Below are positions 20,125 through 29,235 of a DNA stretch of 64,000 bases, one piece after another. A program made the position numbers and the translations under genes. Location: assembly GCF_026125785.1 (NCBI RefSeq), contig NZ_JAHCKL010000001.1:128949-192948 (forward strand), given 5' to 3'. Below the pieces are notes generated by a model, which searched no databases, had not been told where the DNA came from, and was given only the letters and a program-made list of their open reading frames with translations. Every line of letters begins with the position of its first letter. Position 1 is the first letter of the stretch. Origin of the DNA: Hydrogenophaga sp. (GTDB lineage Bacteria; Pseudomonadota; Gammaproteobacteria; Burkholderiales; Burkholderiaceae_C).

Positions 20125-21657
20125 ATGCAAGACATCCTGCAACAACTCGAAGAGAAGCGCGCCGCCGCGCGCCTGGGCGGTGGCGAGAAGCGCATTGCTG
20201 CCCAGCACGCCAAGGGCAAACTGACCGCGCGCGAGCGACTGGAGGTGCTGCTTGATGAGGGCACGTTCGAAGAATGGGACATGTTCGTCGAGCACCGCTG
20301 CACCGACTTCGGCATGCAGGACAACAAGATCCCCGGCGACGGTGTGGTGACCGGCTACGGCATGATCAATGGCCGCCTGGTGTTCGTGTTCAGCCAGGAC
20401 TTCACGGTGTTTGGCGGAGCGCTTTCAGAGGCCCACGCCGAGAAGATCTGCAAGATCATGGACCAGGCGATGAAGGTCGGCGCGCCGGTGATCGGCCTCA
20501 ACGACTCCGGTGGCGCACGCATCCAGGAAGGCGTGGCCTCTCTGGGCGGTTACGCAGAGGTGTTCCAGCGCAACGTGATGGCCAGCGGCGTGATTCCGCA
20601 GATCAGCATGATCATGGGGCCGTCGGCCGGTGGCGCGGTGTACTCGCCGGCCATGACCGATTTCATCTTCATGGTCAAGGACTCGAGCTACATGTTCGTG
20701 ACCGGTCCAGAGGTGGTGAAGACGGTGACGCACGAGGAGGTCACCGCCGAGGAACTGGGTGGTGCCACCACCCACACCACCCGCAGTGGCGTGGCCGATC
20801 TGGCCTTCGAGAACGACGTGGAGGCGCTGCTGATGCTGCGCCGGCTGTACAACTACCTGCCGCTGAACAACCGCGAGAAGGCGCCGGTGCGCCCCAGCGG
20901 CGACCCGATCGACCGCGCCGAACTCAGCCTGGACACGCTGGTGCCGGAGAACCCGAACAAGCCGTACGACATGAAAGAGCTGATCCTCAAGACGGTCGAT
21001 GACGGCGACTTCTTCGAGATCCAGCCCGACTACGCCAAGAACATCATCGTGGGCTTTGCGCGCATGGATGGCCAGACGGTGGGCATCGTGGCCAACCAGC
21101 CGCTGGTGCTCGCCGGCTGCCTGGACATCAAGAGCTCCATCAAGGCGGCGCGCTTCGTGCGTTTCTGCGATGCCTTCAACATCCCGGTCGTCACCTTCGT
21201 GGACGTGCCGGGCTTCATGCCCGGCACCAGCCAAGAGTACGGCGGGATCATCAAGCACGGCGCCAAGCTGCTCTACGCCTATGCCGAGTGCACGGTGCCC
21301 AAGATCACCGTGATCACGCGCAAGGCCTATGGCGGCGCGTACGACGTGATGAGCTCCAAGCACCTGCGCGGCGACGTCAACTTTGCCTGGCCCAACGCGG
21401 AGATCGCGGTCATGGGTGCCAAGGGCGCCGTGGAGATCATCTTCCGCGAAGAGAAGAAGGATCCGGCCAAGCTCGCGCAACGCGAGGCCGAGTACAAGGC
21501 CCGTTTCGCCAACCCCTTCGTGGCCGGCGCACGCGGTTTCATCGACGACGTCATCCTGCCGCACGAGACACGCAAGCGTATCTGCCGTTCGCTGGTGATG
21601 CTGAAAGACAAGAAGCTGGAGAACCCGTGGCGCAAGCACGGAAACATCCCTCTGTGA
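20125..21657 (+). CDS. pccB: propionyl-CoA carboxylase, beta (carboxyltransferase) subunit
   Basis: 510 residues, normal for PccB. It transfers carboxyl from biotin to propionyl-CoA, giving (S)-methylmalonyl-CoA. The paired crotonase-like halves show the oxyanion glycines in [14 protein letters not shown] and [13 protein letters not shown] (N-half), and in [20 protein letters not shown] and [13 protein letters not shown] (C-half). The aspartate of the propionyl-specific acyl pocket cannot be placed by eye. The ATG at 20125 follows TCTGGAGCAAGAAACC; the frame runs further upstream into the MeaB gene as a shadow. It starts 20 bp after the fusion gene, so co-transcription is likely. Confidence 0.96.
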   Translation: MQDILQQLEEKRAAARLGGGEKRIAAQHAKGKLTARERLEVLLDEGTFEEWDMFVEHRCTDFGMQDNKIPGDGVVTGYGMINGRLVFVFSQDFTVFGGALSEAHAEKICKIMDQAMKVGAPVIGLNDSGGARIQEGVASLGGYAEVFQRNVMASGVIPQISMIMGPSAGGAVYSPAMTDFIFMVKDSSYMFVTGPEVVKTVTHEEVTAEELGGATTHTTRSGVADLAFENDVEALLMLRRLYNYLPLNNREKAPVRPSGDPIDRAELSLDTLVPENPNKPYDMKELILKTVDDGDFFEIQPDYAKNIIVGFARMDGQTVGIVANQPLVLAGCLDIKSSIKAARFVRFCDAFNIPVVTFVDVPGFMPGTSQEYGGIIKHGAKLLYAYAECTVPKITVITRKAYGGAYDVMSSKHLRGDVNFAWPNAEIAVMGAKGAVEIIFREEKKDPAKLAQREAEYKARFANPFVAGARGFIDDVILPHETRKRICRSLVMLKDKKLENPWRKHGNIPL

Positions 21658-21666
21658 CCAAGACCG

Positions 21667-21749
21667 CCGTTCGCCCCGAGCTTGTCGAGGGGCCTTGCAA
21701 AAATTGATGACCGGTCGGCGCAGGGCTTCGACAGGCTCGGCCCGAACGG
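21667..21749 (+). repeat. REP-like inverted pair between pccB and pccA
   Basis: One copy at 21667-21692 (containing GAGCTTGTCGAGGGG) faces a second at 21723-21749 (containing GGGCTTCGACAGGCTCGG) across about 30 bp. They are the two end types seen at 18938-19114, so the RNA between pccB and pccA can fold into a long hairpin. The pair ends 19 bp before the pccA start. Confidence 0.9.
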
Positions 21750-21768
21750 TTGGAAGAAGGAAGCCACC

Positions 21769-23817
21769 ATGTTCACCAAGATACTGATTGCCAACCGCGG
21801 CGAGATCGCCTGCCGCGTGATCGCCACCGCCAAGAAGATGGGCATCGCCACTGTGGCGGTGTATTCAGAGGCCGACAAGGAGGCTCGCCACGTGCAGTTG
21901 GCCGATGAGGCCGTTCTGCTGGGGCCGGCGCCCTCGCGCGAGTCCTACCTGGTGGCCGACAAGATCATCGAGGCGGCCAGGAAGACCGGCGCGCAGGCCA
22001 TTCACCCGGGCTATGGTTTTCTTTCGGAGAACGAGGCCTTTGCCAAGCGCGTGGAAGACGAGGGCATGGCCTTCATCGGGCCCCGCCACTTCAGCATCGC
22101 CGCCATGGGCGACAAGATCGCCTCCAAGAAGCTGGCCAAGGAGGCGAACGTCAACACCATCCCGGGATGGAACGACGCCATCGAGTCGGCCGAGCGTGCA
22201 GTAGAGATTGCGCGCGACATCGGCTACCCCGTGATGATCAAGGCCAGCGCGGGCGGCGGCGGCAAGGGCCTGCGCGTGGCCTTCAACGACAAGGAAGCGC
22301 TGGAGGGGTTCACCTCCTGCCGCAACGAGGCGCGCAACAGCTTTGGCGACGACCGCATCTTCATCGAGAAGTTCGTCGAGCAGCCACGCCACATCGAGAT
22401 CCAGGTGCTGGGCGACAGCCACGGCAACGTGATCTACCTGAACGAGCGCGAGTGCTCGATCCAGCGCCGGCACCAGAAGGTGATCGAGGAGGCGCCGTCG
22501 CCCTTCATCAGCGATGCCACGCGCAAAGCCATGGGCGAACAGGCGGTGGCCCTGGCCAAGGCGGTGAAGTACCAGAGCGCGGGCACCGTGGAGTTCGTGG
22601 TCGGCAAGGACCAGGATTTCTACTTCCTGGAGATGAACACCCGCCTGCAGGTGGAGCACCCGGTGACCGAGTGCATCACCGGCCTGGATCTGGTGGAGCT
22701 CATGATTCGCGTGGCCGCGGGCGAGAAATTGCCTCTGGCACAGGCCGATGTCCAGCGCAATGGCTGGGCGATCGAGTGCCGCATCAACGCCGAGGACCCG
22801 TTCCGCAACTTCCTGCCCAGCACGGGCCGGCTGGTGCGCTTTGCGCCGCCCGCCCAGAGCATGTTCCAGTCCAATACCCAGGACCTCTTTGGCGTGCGCG
22901 TGGACACCGGGGTGCAGGACGGCGGCGAGATCCCGATGTTCTACGACTCGATGATTGCCAAGCTCATCGTGCACGGCAAGGACCGCGCGGAGGCGATCCA
23001 GAAGATGCGCGAGGCCCTCAACGGCTTCGTCATCAGGGGTATCAGCAGCAACATTCCGTTCCAGGCCGCGCTGCTGGCGCACCCCAGGTTCGTGGCGGGT
23101 GACTTCAACACGGGCTTCATCGCCGAGCACTACGCCCAGGGCTTTCGCGCCGAAGACGTGCCGCACGCGGACCCCGACTTCATGGTTGCGCTGGCGGCCT
23201 TCGTGCGCCGCAAGTCGCGTGAACGTGCCGCGGGCCTGTCGGGCCAGCTCCCGGGCTATGGGGTCAAGGTGGGGCACGATTACACGGTGATCGTGCTCAG
23301 CGCCGATGGCCGGCACCGCCACAGCCGCGTGCACGTGGACGAGGTGGTGGGGCAGATCGGCTCGGCCGTGGTCACCGTGGCTGGCAAGCGCTATGCCCTG
23401 AACAGCCCCTCGCGTCTGAACGACGTCTGCATCGTGGGTGAGTGCAACGGCCAGCCGTTCACCGCCCAGATCGAGCGCGGCACGCCGCGCAACCCGCTGG
23501 CCCTGGTGGTGCAGCACAACGGCACGCGCATGGAGACCATGGTGGTCTCGCCGCGCATGGCCGAACTGCATGCACTCATGCCTTTCAAGGCGCCGGCCGA
23601 CATGAGCAAATACGTGCTCTCGCCCATGCCCGGCCTGCTGGTGGACGTGGCGGTGCAGCCGGGCCAGAAGGTGCAGGCCGGTGAACGGGTGGCCGTGATC
23701 GAAGCCATGAAGATGGAGAACGTGCTGTTCGCCGCGGCCGATGGCGTGGTCTCCAAGGTGCTCGCGGCCAAGGGCGATTCGCTGGTGGTTGATCAGCCCA
23801 TCGTCGAGTTCGGCTGA
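21769..23817 (+). CDS. pccA: propionyl/acetyl-CoA carboxylase alpha subunit (biotin carboxylase + biotin carrier)
   Basis: 682 residues. Biotin carboxylase comes first: N-terminal KILIANRGEIACRVIATAKKMGI, ATP-grasp glycine loop KASAGGGGKGLRV, and the catalytic region EMNTRLQVEHPVTE. A linking BT domain follows, then the biotin carrier domain with EAMKMEN, where K648 is biotinylated. It charges biotin with bicarbonate at the expense of ATP for PccB. The start ATG 21769 follows AGAAGGAAGCCACC. An in-frame extension upstream (from 21682) translates the repeat element and is not a natural N-terminus. Confidence 0.96.
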   Translation: MFTKILIANRGEIACRVIATAKKMGIATVAVYSEADKEARHVQLADEAVLLGPAPSRESYLVADKIIEAARKTGAQAIHPGYGFLSENEAFAKRVEDEGMAFIGPRHFSIAAMGDKIASKKLAKEANVNTIPGWNDAIESAERAVEIARDIGYPVMIKASAGGGGKGLRVAFNDKEALEGFTSCRNEARNSFGDDRIFIEKFVEQPRHIEIQVLGDSHGNVIYLNERECSIQRRHQKVIEEAPSPFISDATRKAMGEQAVALAKAVKYQSAGTVEFVVGKDQDFYFLEMNTRLQVEHPVTECITGLDLVELMIRVAAGEKLPLAQADVQRNGWAIECRINAEDPFRNFLPSTGRLVRFAPPAQSMFQSNTQDLFGVRVDTGVQDGGEIPMFYDSMIAKLIVHGKDRAEAIQKMREALNGFVIRGISSNIPFQAALLAHPRFVAGDFNTGFIAEHYAQGFRAEDVPHADPDFMVALAAFVRRKSRERAAGLSGQLPGYGVKVGHDYTVIVLSADGRHRHSRVHVDEVVGQIGSAVVTVAGKRYALNSPSRLNDVCIVGECNGQPFTAQIERGTPRNPLALVVQHNGTRMETMVVSPRMAELHALMPFKAPADMSKYVLSPMPGLLVDVAVQPGQKVQAGERVAVIEAMKMENVLFAAADGVVSKVLAAKGDSLVVDQPIVEFG

Positions 23818-23916
23818 GGCATGCTGCGCCACCGTCGGACACATGCGCGCCTGCGCTGGCCAGGGAACGGGCCAAAATGCGCTACCCTTCGCCACAGGCA
23901 ACTACGAGGGGTGTCT

Positions 23917-24504
23917 ATGCGGCATGGTCTGGCTTTTGCCCTGGGGTGTTTGCGCGATCCGCGCCGCATGGGTGCGATCGCGCCGGCCTCCCGGGCACTG
24001 GCCCGGGCCATTGCCAACGAGGTCCAGCGCGAGCGGCCCGCCGTGCTGATCGAGGTGGGGGCCGGCACCGGCGCCATCACCCGCGCGCTGGCGGCCTCGC
24101 CTCTGGTGCCGGAGCGGTTCGTGGTGATCGAGCGCAACGCCGACTTCGCCCGCCTGCTGCGTTCGGCGTTCCCGACGCTGGAGGTGCTCAACCACTGCGC
24201 TTCCCAGGTCCATTCCCTGGCGATCGAAAGCCGTTCGCCGGTCACCCTGGTGTCCTCGCTGCCACTGCTGTCCATGCCCAGGGAAGAGGCGCAGCGCTGT
24301 ATCGACGCCATGCTCTGCGTCATAGGCCGCCAGCCGGGCTCGCGGCTGATCCAGTACACCTATGCGGCGCCCCATCAGCGCCCTTTTCATCACATCCCGC
24401 CGGGCTGGCGCTGGCGCCGCGCCGCCTCGGTCTGGGCCAACCTGCCACCGGCCACCGTCTGGTCGCTGGAATGTCCGGCGGGTCTCATCAACGGAGTTCA
24501 CTGA
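23917..24504 (+). CDS. SAM-dependent methyltransferase, phospholipid N-methyltransferase-like
   Basis: 195 residues. The N-terminal part reads RMGAIAPASRALARAIA, as in PmtA-like phospholipid N-methyltransferases and their relatives. The SAM motif I follows as LIEVGAGTGAITRAL (about residues 46-60), then VIERNADFARLLR as the acidic ribose-binding region. Related enzymes methylate phosphatidylethanolamine; others have unknown lipid or small-molecule targets. The ATG at 23917 is chosen for the upstream GAGGGG and the family start. It follows pccA by 99 bp and ends 3 bp before the next gene. Substrate unproven. Confidence 0.75.
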   Translation: MRHGLAFALGCLRDPRRMGAIAPASRALARAIANEVQRERPAVLIEVGAGTGAITRALAASPLVPERFVVIERNADFARLLRSAFPTLEVLNHCASQVHSLAIESRSPVTLVSSLPLLSMPREEAQRCIDAMLCVIGRQPGSRLIQYTYAAPHQRPFHHIPPGWRWRRAASVWANLPPATVWSLECPAGLINGVH

Positions 24505-24507
24505 TCC

Positions 24508-24993
24508 ATGCCTTCTTCGCTACAACGCCCCTTCAAGGTCCTGGGCATCCAGCAGATCGCCATCGGCGGCCCCGACAAGCAGCGCCTGCAGAAGCTCTGG
24601 GTGGACATGCTCGGCCTGGAGGTCACGGGAACCTTTCGCAGCGAACGCGAGAACGTCGACGAGGACATCTGCGCCATGGGCCGCGGTCCCTTCAAGGTCG
24701 AGGTCGACCTGATGCAGCCGCTGGATCCGGAGAAGAAGCCGGCCGTGCACACCACGCCGCTCAACCACGTCGGCCTGTGGATAGACCGCCTGCCCGAAGC
24801 GGTCGAATGGCTGACCGCGCAGGGTGTGCGCTTCGCGCCCGGTGGCATCCGCAAGGGCGCGGCCGGCTTCGACATCTGCTTCCTGCACCCCAAGGCGAAC
24901 GATGAGTTTCCCATCGCTGGCGAGGGCGTGCTGGTCGAGCTGGTGCAGGCCCCGCCCGAGGTGGTCCAGGCTTTCGAACGCCTGGCAGCCTGA
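24508..24993 (+). CDS. VOC-family protein, probable methylmalonyl-CoA epimerase
   Basis: 161 residues with two vicinal-oxygen-chelate modules. The location just after pccA and the C-terminal half ([36 protein letters not shown]) fit methylmalonyl-CoA epimerase, which converts the (S) product of PCC to the (R) form used by the mutase. Metal ligands visible are the His in NHVGLW and the Glu in VELVQ. The usual first His (as in DHVAI) reads Gln here (IQQIAIGG), which weakens the metal site or makes this a divergent member. So the epimerase role rests largely on context. Confidence 0.7.
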   Translation: MPSSLQRPFKVLGIQQIAIGGPDKQRLQKLWVDMLGLEVTGTFRSERENVDEDICAMGRGPFKVEVDLMQPLDPEKKPAVHTTPLNHVGLWIDRLPEAVEWLTAQGVRFAPGGIRKGAAGFDICFLHPKANDEFPIAGEGVLVELVQAPPEVVQAFERLAA

Positions 24994-24999
24994 GCGTTC

Positions 25000-25066
25000 C
25001 CGGCGCCTTGAGCGCCGGAGCAGGGCACCTTTTCCCGTTCTTTTCCGCCCCATGCGTCGCATGGGG
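25000..25066 (+). repeat. two hairpins after the epimerase-like gene
   Basis: CCGGCGC (25000-25006) pairs with GCGCCGG (25012-25018) across CTTGA, only 7 bp after the stop codon. CCCCATGCG (25048-25056) pairs with CGCATGGGG (25058-25066) across one base. T-rich stretches lie between them but not directly after a stem, so a classic terminator is only partly met. They probably end or attenuate the propionate operon. Confidence 0.5.
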
Positions 25067-25137
25067 TGCGCGTACGCTCATGGCTCCTGGGGCTCTTGGC
25101 GCTTGCGCGGGCTCCGCAACCACCGCAGGAGCCTGCC

Positions 25138-25425
25138 ATGCAAGCGTCCGCCCGCCCGTTCCGTTCCGATGGTTCGCCCGTCTCTGTCTGGCCCGCAGGC
25201 GGAGCGGCGCAGCTCTGGCCCAGCGCCTTGCTGGAGCGCTTCTGCCTGCGCATGGCCACCCAGGGCATGTGCGTGAGTCCGGCGCTGATGCAGTGTGACC
25301 GGCGCTACGCGCTGGAACAGATTTCGCACGGCCACAACATGGCCGACGACACGCTGCGGGCCTTGGCGGTGGAGCTGTTCCGCCATTTCGTGGTGCAGCG
25401 ATCGGGCGTGAGCGGCGTGCATTGA
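25138..25425 (+). CDS. small protein of unknown function
   Basis: 95 residues, no recognised domain, no signal peptide or membrane helix. The middle (RFCLRMATQGMCVSPALMQCDRRYALEQISHGHNMADDTLRALAVELFRHF) looks like a compact helical segment with two Cys, unlike random frame readings. A good ribosome site (CGCAGGAGCCTGCC) precedes the ATG. It stands alone between the propionate operon and the chemotaxis receptor. I do not recognise it; a lineage-restricted regulator-like or stress protein is possible but unsupported. Confidence 0.55.
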   Translation: MQASARPFRSDGSPVSVWPAGGAAQLWPSALLERFCLRMATQGMCVSPALMQCDRRYALEQISHGHNMADDTLRALAVELFRHFVVQRSGVSGVH

Positions 25426-25470
25426 GCCGCCGCTTTTTCGTGTCCTTCTTCTTGTTGGAGCGTGGCTGGC

Positions 25471-26970
25471 ATGGCTTCTTCGCGACTTCTTTCACCGGGT
25501 ATCTGGCTGATGCGGCGCCTGCGGCTGAGCCGCAAGCTGATGGTGCTGACCCTGGCGGCCGTCTGGCCGGTCAAGGCCGTGTGGGCGCTGGAGGCTGAGA
25601 GCGCGTGGTCCATGGGCATCACCGGTGGCGGCCTGGCGTTGCTGGTCTACCTCATGCTGTCCTTCCACGCCAGTTTCATGGCCGACCTGCACCAGGTGCG
25701 CCAGGCCATGGCGTCGACCGCGGACGGCAACTTGCGCGCCTCGTTGGTGGTCAACGGGCGTGACGAGCTTGCTGACCTGGGGCACCTGGTGGTTCGCATG
25801 GCGGGCAACCTGTCGGCCATGGTGGCGCAAGTGCGCAGCAATTCCGCTCTGGTGGCCCATGCGGGCAAGAGCCTGGCCGTGGGCAACCGTGACCTCGCCG
25901 ACCGCACCGAACAGCAGGCCGCCAATCTGGAGCAGACGGCGGCCAGCGTGCAACAGCTCTCCGGAGCCGTGCGGCAGAACGCGCAGACCGCCGGCGAGTC
26001 CGACCAGCAGGCCGCGCAGGTGCGCACCGCTGCGGAAATGGGCGCCCAGACCATGAGCGACGCCGTGGCTTCGGTCGAGGGCATCCAGGCCGGCGCTCAG
26101 CAGATGAACGAGATCATCGGCGTGATCGACAGCATTGCCTTCCAGACCAACATCCTGGCGCTCAACGCGGCGGTGGAGGCCGCTCGCGCCGGCGAGCAGG
26201 GCAGGGGCTTCGCGGTGGTGGCCAATGAAGTGCGCACGCTCGCGCAGCGCTCGGCGGGGTCAGCGCGCGAGATCCGTGCGCTCATCGAAGCGTCTCGCTC
26301 GCAGGTGGAAACCAGCGTGGCACGCATGCGCACGGCCGGCAGCAGCATGGGCCAGATCGTCAACGGCGTGCGCGGCGTGGCCGCCAACATGTCGCTCATC
26401 TCGGCTTCCAGCGCGGAGCAGAGCACTGGCCTGCACGAAATTTCCACTGCGGTCACCCAACTCGACGAGATCACCCAGCGCAATGCGCAGATGGTCGAGC
26501 GTGCGGTGGCGCAGGCGGAGCGGCTCGAACAGCGCGCCGCGCACCTGGCTCGGGCGGTCTCGTCCTTCATGCTTCAGCAAGGCACGGCCGAAGAAGCCAT
26601 GGTGCTGGTGGACCAGGCCCTGGCGCTGAGGCAACAGCGTGGGCGCGACGGCTTCCTGCAGGCGCTGACCGACCCTTCAGGCGCCTTCCACGACCGCGAC
26701 ATGTACGTTTTTGCGCTGGACGCGGATGGTGTCTACCGCGCCTTCGGTGGCAAGCCCGAGAAGGTGGGCAGCCGCGTGCAGGAGATCGCCGGCGTGGACG
26801 GCGCGGCCCTGCTCACGGCCATCGTCGAGCAGGCCGAGACCGGTCCGGGTTGGGTGGAGTACGACATTGCCAACCCCGTCACCGGCGCGATCCAGGGCAA
26901 GATGTCCTACGTGGTGAAGGTCGACGAGTTCTACGTTGGCTGCGGGGTTTACAAGACCGTGACCGCCTGA
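25471..26970 (+). CDS. methyl-accepting chemotaxis protein with C-terminal Cache-like sensor domain
   Basis: 499 residues. Two closely spaced membrane helices (about 25-42 and 49-67) have almost no periplasmic loop between them, followed by a HAMP-like stretch (about 68-120). The signalling coiled coil has the conserved hairpin tip at residues ~215-253 ([20 protein letters not shown]). After the coiled coil, residues ~390-499 form a Cache-type domain ([19 protein letters not shown], then [10 protein letters not shown]). By topology that sensor sits in the cytoplasm, unlike normal receptors with a periplasmic sensor. ATG 25471 is preferred to GTG 25462 because GGAG lies 10 bp before it. No che genes are nearby. 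Confidence 0.88.
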   Translation: MASSRLLSPGIWLMRRLRLSRKLMVLTLAAVWPVKAVWALEAESAWSMGITGGGLALLVYLMLSFHASFMADLHQVRQAMASTADGNLRASLVVNGRDELADLGHLVVRMAGNLSAMVAQVRSNSALVAHAGKSLAVGNRDLADRTEQQAANLEQTAASVQQLSGAVRQNAQTAGESDQQAAQVRTAAEMGAQTMSDAVASVEGIQAGAQQMNEIIGVIDSIAFQTNILALNAAVEAARAGEQGRGFAVVANEVRTLAQRSAGSAREIRALIEASRSQVETSVARMRTAGSSMGQIVNGVRGVAANMSLISASSAEQSTGLHEISTAVTQLDEITQRNAQMVERAVAQAERLEQRAAHLARAVSSFMLQQGTAEEAMVLVDQALALRQQRGRDGFLQALTDPSGAFHDRDMYVFALDADGVYRAFGGKPEKVGSRVQEIAGVDGAALLTAIVEQAETGPGWVEYDIANPVTGAIQGKMSYVVKVDEFYVGCGVYKTVTA

Positions 26971-26979
26971 GGCGAAGCC

Positions 26980-27642
26980 TCAGGATTCCGGCGCCTCGCG
27001 CCGCGCCCGCGCGCGGGCCAGCGCGGCCTCGATCACGGCGCGTTTGCGGTCCAGTTGGGCCGCGTCGGTGATCTGGGAATGCGCCGCCAGATCGGCCAGC
27101 TTTTCGCGTGCCTTGACCTCCAGCCGTGCCTCGTGTTCCTGCTTCTCGCGCACCAGGCGCACCTGGCGCGCGGCGTAGCGCTCGCGCCCCTGCCGCGCCT
27201 GCGCGTCCGTCCAGGCTTGCCAGCCCGTTCGCTCACCGCTGACGATGTCCAGCGAGATGCAGTCCACCGGGCAGACCGGCAGGCAGAGTTCGCAGCCGGT
27301 GCAATAGGGCTCCACCACGGTGTGCATGCGTTTGTGGGTTCCGACGATGGCATCGGTGGGGCAGGCCTTGATGCACAGCGTGCAGCCTATGCACCAGTCT
27401 TCGTCGATGACGGCCACGGTCACCGGGCCTTCGATGCCGCACTGGGGGTCCAGTGGGCGAGCCGGCTGGCCCGTGAGGGCGGCCAGGCGCTGCACGCCCT
27501 CGGCCCCTCCGGGGGGACAGCGGTTGATGGTGGTTTCCCCGGCGGCAATGGCCTGCGCGTAGCTCGCGCAGTCGGGGTAGCCGCAGCGCGTGCACTGGGT
27601 CTGCGGCAGCGCCGCGTCGATGCGCCGGGCCAGTTCGTTCAT
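26980..27642 (-). CDS. RnfB-like iron-sulfur protein (soluble, orphan)
   Basis: 220 residues. It begins with an Fe-S cluster domain ([11 protein letters not shown], then NRCPPGG and a later Cys), the RnfB-type [4Fe-4S] motif. Two ferredoxin motifs follow ([16 protein letters not shown] and [16 protein letters not shown]), and a charged coiled-coil tail (about 150-220). RnfB carries electrons in the Rnf membrane complex, but this protein lacks the N-terminal membrane anchor and no other rnf genes are near. It is the stand-alone betaproteobacterial type whose partner is unclear. The start [17 protein letters not shown] fits relatives; upstream codons to 27678 are open but probably untranslated. 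Confidence 0.88.
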   Translation of the reverse strand: MNELARRIDAALPQTQCTRCGYPDCASYAQAIAAGETTINRCPPGGAEGVQRLAALTGQPARPLDPQCGIEGPVTVAVIDEDWCIGCTLCIKACPTDAIVGTHKRMHTVVEPYCTGCELCLPVCPVDCISLDIVSGERTGWQAWTDAQARQGRERYAARQVRLVREKQEHEARLEVKAREKLADLAAHSQITDAAQLDRKRAVIEAALARARARREAPES

Positions 27643-27685
27643 GCGGGCGACTATACCGGGCACTTCCGTGCCGGCCATGACCGGT

Positions 27686-29065
27686 TCAGGTCCGCGCGAG
27701 CGCCTTGCGGGCCGGGGCCTTCTTCTGCGGCGCGACGGCCTTTTTCACCGGCGCCGCGGCCGCCGTCTTGCGGGCGGCAGACGGCTTCTTGCCTTCGGTG
27801 GGTGGCTGGTGGGCCAGGATGAAGCTCTTGACCACCGGGTGCACCATCTCGCGCCAGCGGCGGCCACTGAAAATGCCATAGTGGCCCGCACCCTTGGCTT
27901 CGTAGTGCATGCGGTGGGCCTTGGGGATGCCGGTGCACAGGTCGTGCGCGGCGGCGGTCTGGCCGGCGCCCGAGATGTCGTCGAGCTCGCCTTCGATGGT
28001 GAGCAGGGCGGTGCGGGTGATGTCCTGGGGCCGAACGCGTTCGACCTCGCCATCCTCGTTCTTCACGTCCCAGGTGCCATTGACGAGGCGGAAGGCCTGA
28101 AACACGGTCTCGATGGTCTCCAGGTAGTAGTCGGCGTCCATGTCCAGCACCGCGTTGTACTCGTCGTAGAACTTGCGGTGGGCCTCGGCGCTTTCGTTGT
28201 CGCCCTTGATCAGGTCCTTGAAGTAGTCGTAGTGGCTGCTCGCGTGGCGGTCCGGGTTCATGGCCACGAAGCCGGTGTGTTGCAGGAAGCCCGGGTAGAC
28301 CCGGCGGCCGGCGCCCGGGAAGCTCTCGGGGACGCGGTAGATGACGTTGTTCTCGAACCACTCATGGCTGCGTTGCGTGGCGAGGTTGTTGACGGCGGTG
28401 GGCGACTTGCGCGCGTCGATGGGGCCACCCATCATCGTCATGGACAGCGGAGGGGTTTCGCCACGGCTGGCCATGAGAGACACCGCGGCCAGCACCGGCA
28501 CCGTGGGCTGGCACACGCTCATTACATGGCAGTTGCCATACTTCTCTTGCAGGTAGCGGACGAATTCCTGCACGTAATTGACATAGTCGTCGAGGTGGAA
28601 CTCGCCTTCCGACAGGGGGACCAGGCGGGCGTTCTTCCAGTCGGTGATGTAGACCTTGTGGTCCTTGAGCATGGTGCGCACCGTATCGCGCAGCAGCGTG
28701 GCGTAATGGCCCGAGAGCGGCGCCACGATCAACACCACCGGCTGGCCCTTGAGCTTGGCCAGCGTCTCGGTGTCGTCCGAGAAGCGCTTGAAGCGGCGCA
28801 ATTCGCAGAAGGGTTTGTCGATTTCCACGCGCTCGTGGATGGCCACCTCCACGCCATCGACATCGACGGTGGGAATGCCGAAGCTGGGCTTTTCATAGTC
28901 CTTGCCCAGGCGGTGCAACAGGTCGTAGCCGGCCGAGATGCGCTGCGCCAGCGGATGCTGGGCGAAAGGGAGAACAGGGTTGTTGTAAAGCTTGGCGGCC
29001 ACTTCGGCCAGGTCCGCAAAGGGCTCCATGATGGAGCGCTGCGTTTCATAGATCTGGTACAGCAT
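27686..29065 (-). CDS. phaZ: intracellular poly(3-hydroxybutyrate) depolymerase with basic C-terminal tail
   Basis: 459 residues. It matches PhaZ of the R. eutropha PhaZa1 type, which breaks native PHB granules. The nucleophile is a Cys, C185 in [11 protein letters not shown]. Downstream are candidate Asp ([13 protein letters not shown]) and His ([10 protein letters not shown]) partners. Enzymes of this type are about 420 residues; the extra ~35 C-terminal residues (from about 423) are nearly all Lys, Ala, Pro and Arg, resembling histone-like or PhaM tails. It lies apart from phaCAB and has its own control region with two palindromes (29087-29138). Confidence 0.95.
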   Translation of the reverse strand: MLYQIYETQRSIMEPFADLAEVAAKLYNNPVLPFAQHPLAQRISAGYDLLHRLGKDYEKPSFGIPTVDVDGVEVAIHERVEIDKPFCELRRFKRFSDDTETLAKLKGQPVVLIVAPLSGHYATLLRDTVRTMLKDHKVYITDWKNARLVPLSEGEFHLDDYVNYVQEFVRYLQEKYGNCHVMSVCQPTVPVLAAVSLMASRGETPPLSMTMMGGPIDARKSPTAVNNLATQRSHEWFENNVIYRVPESFPGAGRRVYPGFLQHTGFVAMNPDRHASSHYDYFKDLIKGDNESAEAHRKFYDEYNAVLDMDADYYLETIETVFQAFRLVNGTWDVKNEDGEVERVRPQDITRTALLTIEGELDDISGAGQTAAAHDLCTGIPKAHRMHYEAKGAGHYGIFSGRRWREMVHPVVKSFILAHQPPTEGKKPSAARKTAAAAPVKKAVAPQKKAPARKALART

Positions 29066-29086
29066 GGGGATGCGAGGATCGTTATG

Positions 29087-29138
29087 TTGCAGTGCAATAT
29101 AGCAGCATGCGATTACCCCTGTTCAGGTGTAAACACCT
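29087..29138 (-). promoter_or_regulatory. phaZ promoter region with two palindromes
   Basis: TTGCAGTGCAA (29087-29097) is a perfect palindrome around one base and overlaps a -10-like TATATT on the minus strand (29096-29101). TGAACA (29120-29125) lies 18 bp upstream as a possible -35. AGGTGT-AA-ACACCT (29125-29138) is a second perfect palindrome. A TTGCA/TGCAA site is the kind of sequence recognised by PHB regulators of the PhaR family; that link is inference. Confidence 0.5.
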
Positions 29139-29235
29139 AGGAAGTCACGGAGTTGTCCGATGCGCGACGCGGGACTTTGCAGCGCCGGGACTGCGATAGC
29201 ATCGGCGCGCAACCCGCCCACCCCACACCCTCGCC

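Noticed and set aside
21682-21768. Longer N-terminus for pccA translated from the REP-like repeat
   Set aside because: Biotin carboxylases start at the KILIANRGEIA region; the extension encodes repeat sequence only, and AGAAGGAAG before 21769 supports the shorter start.
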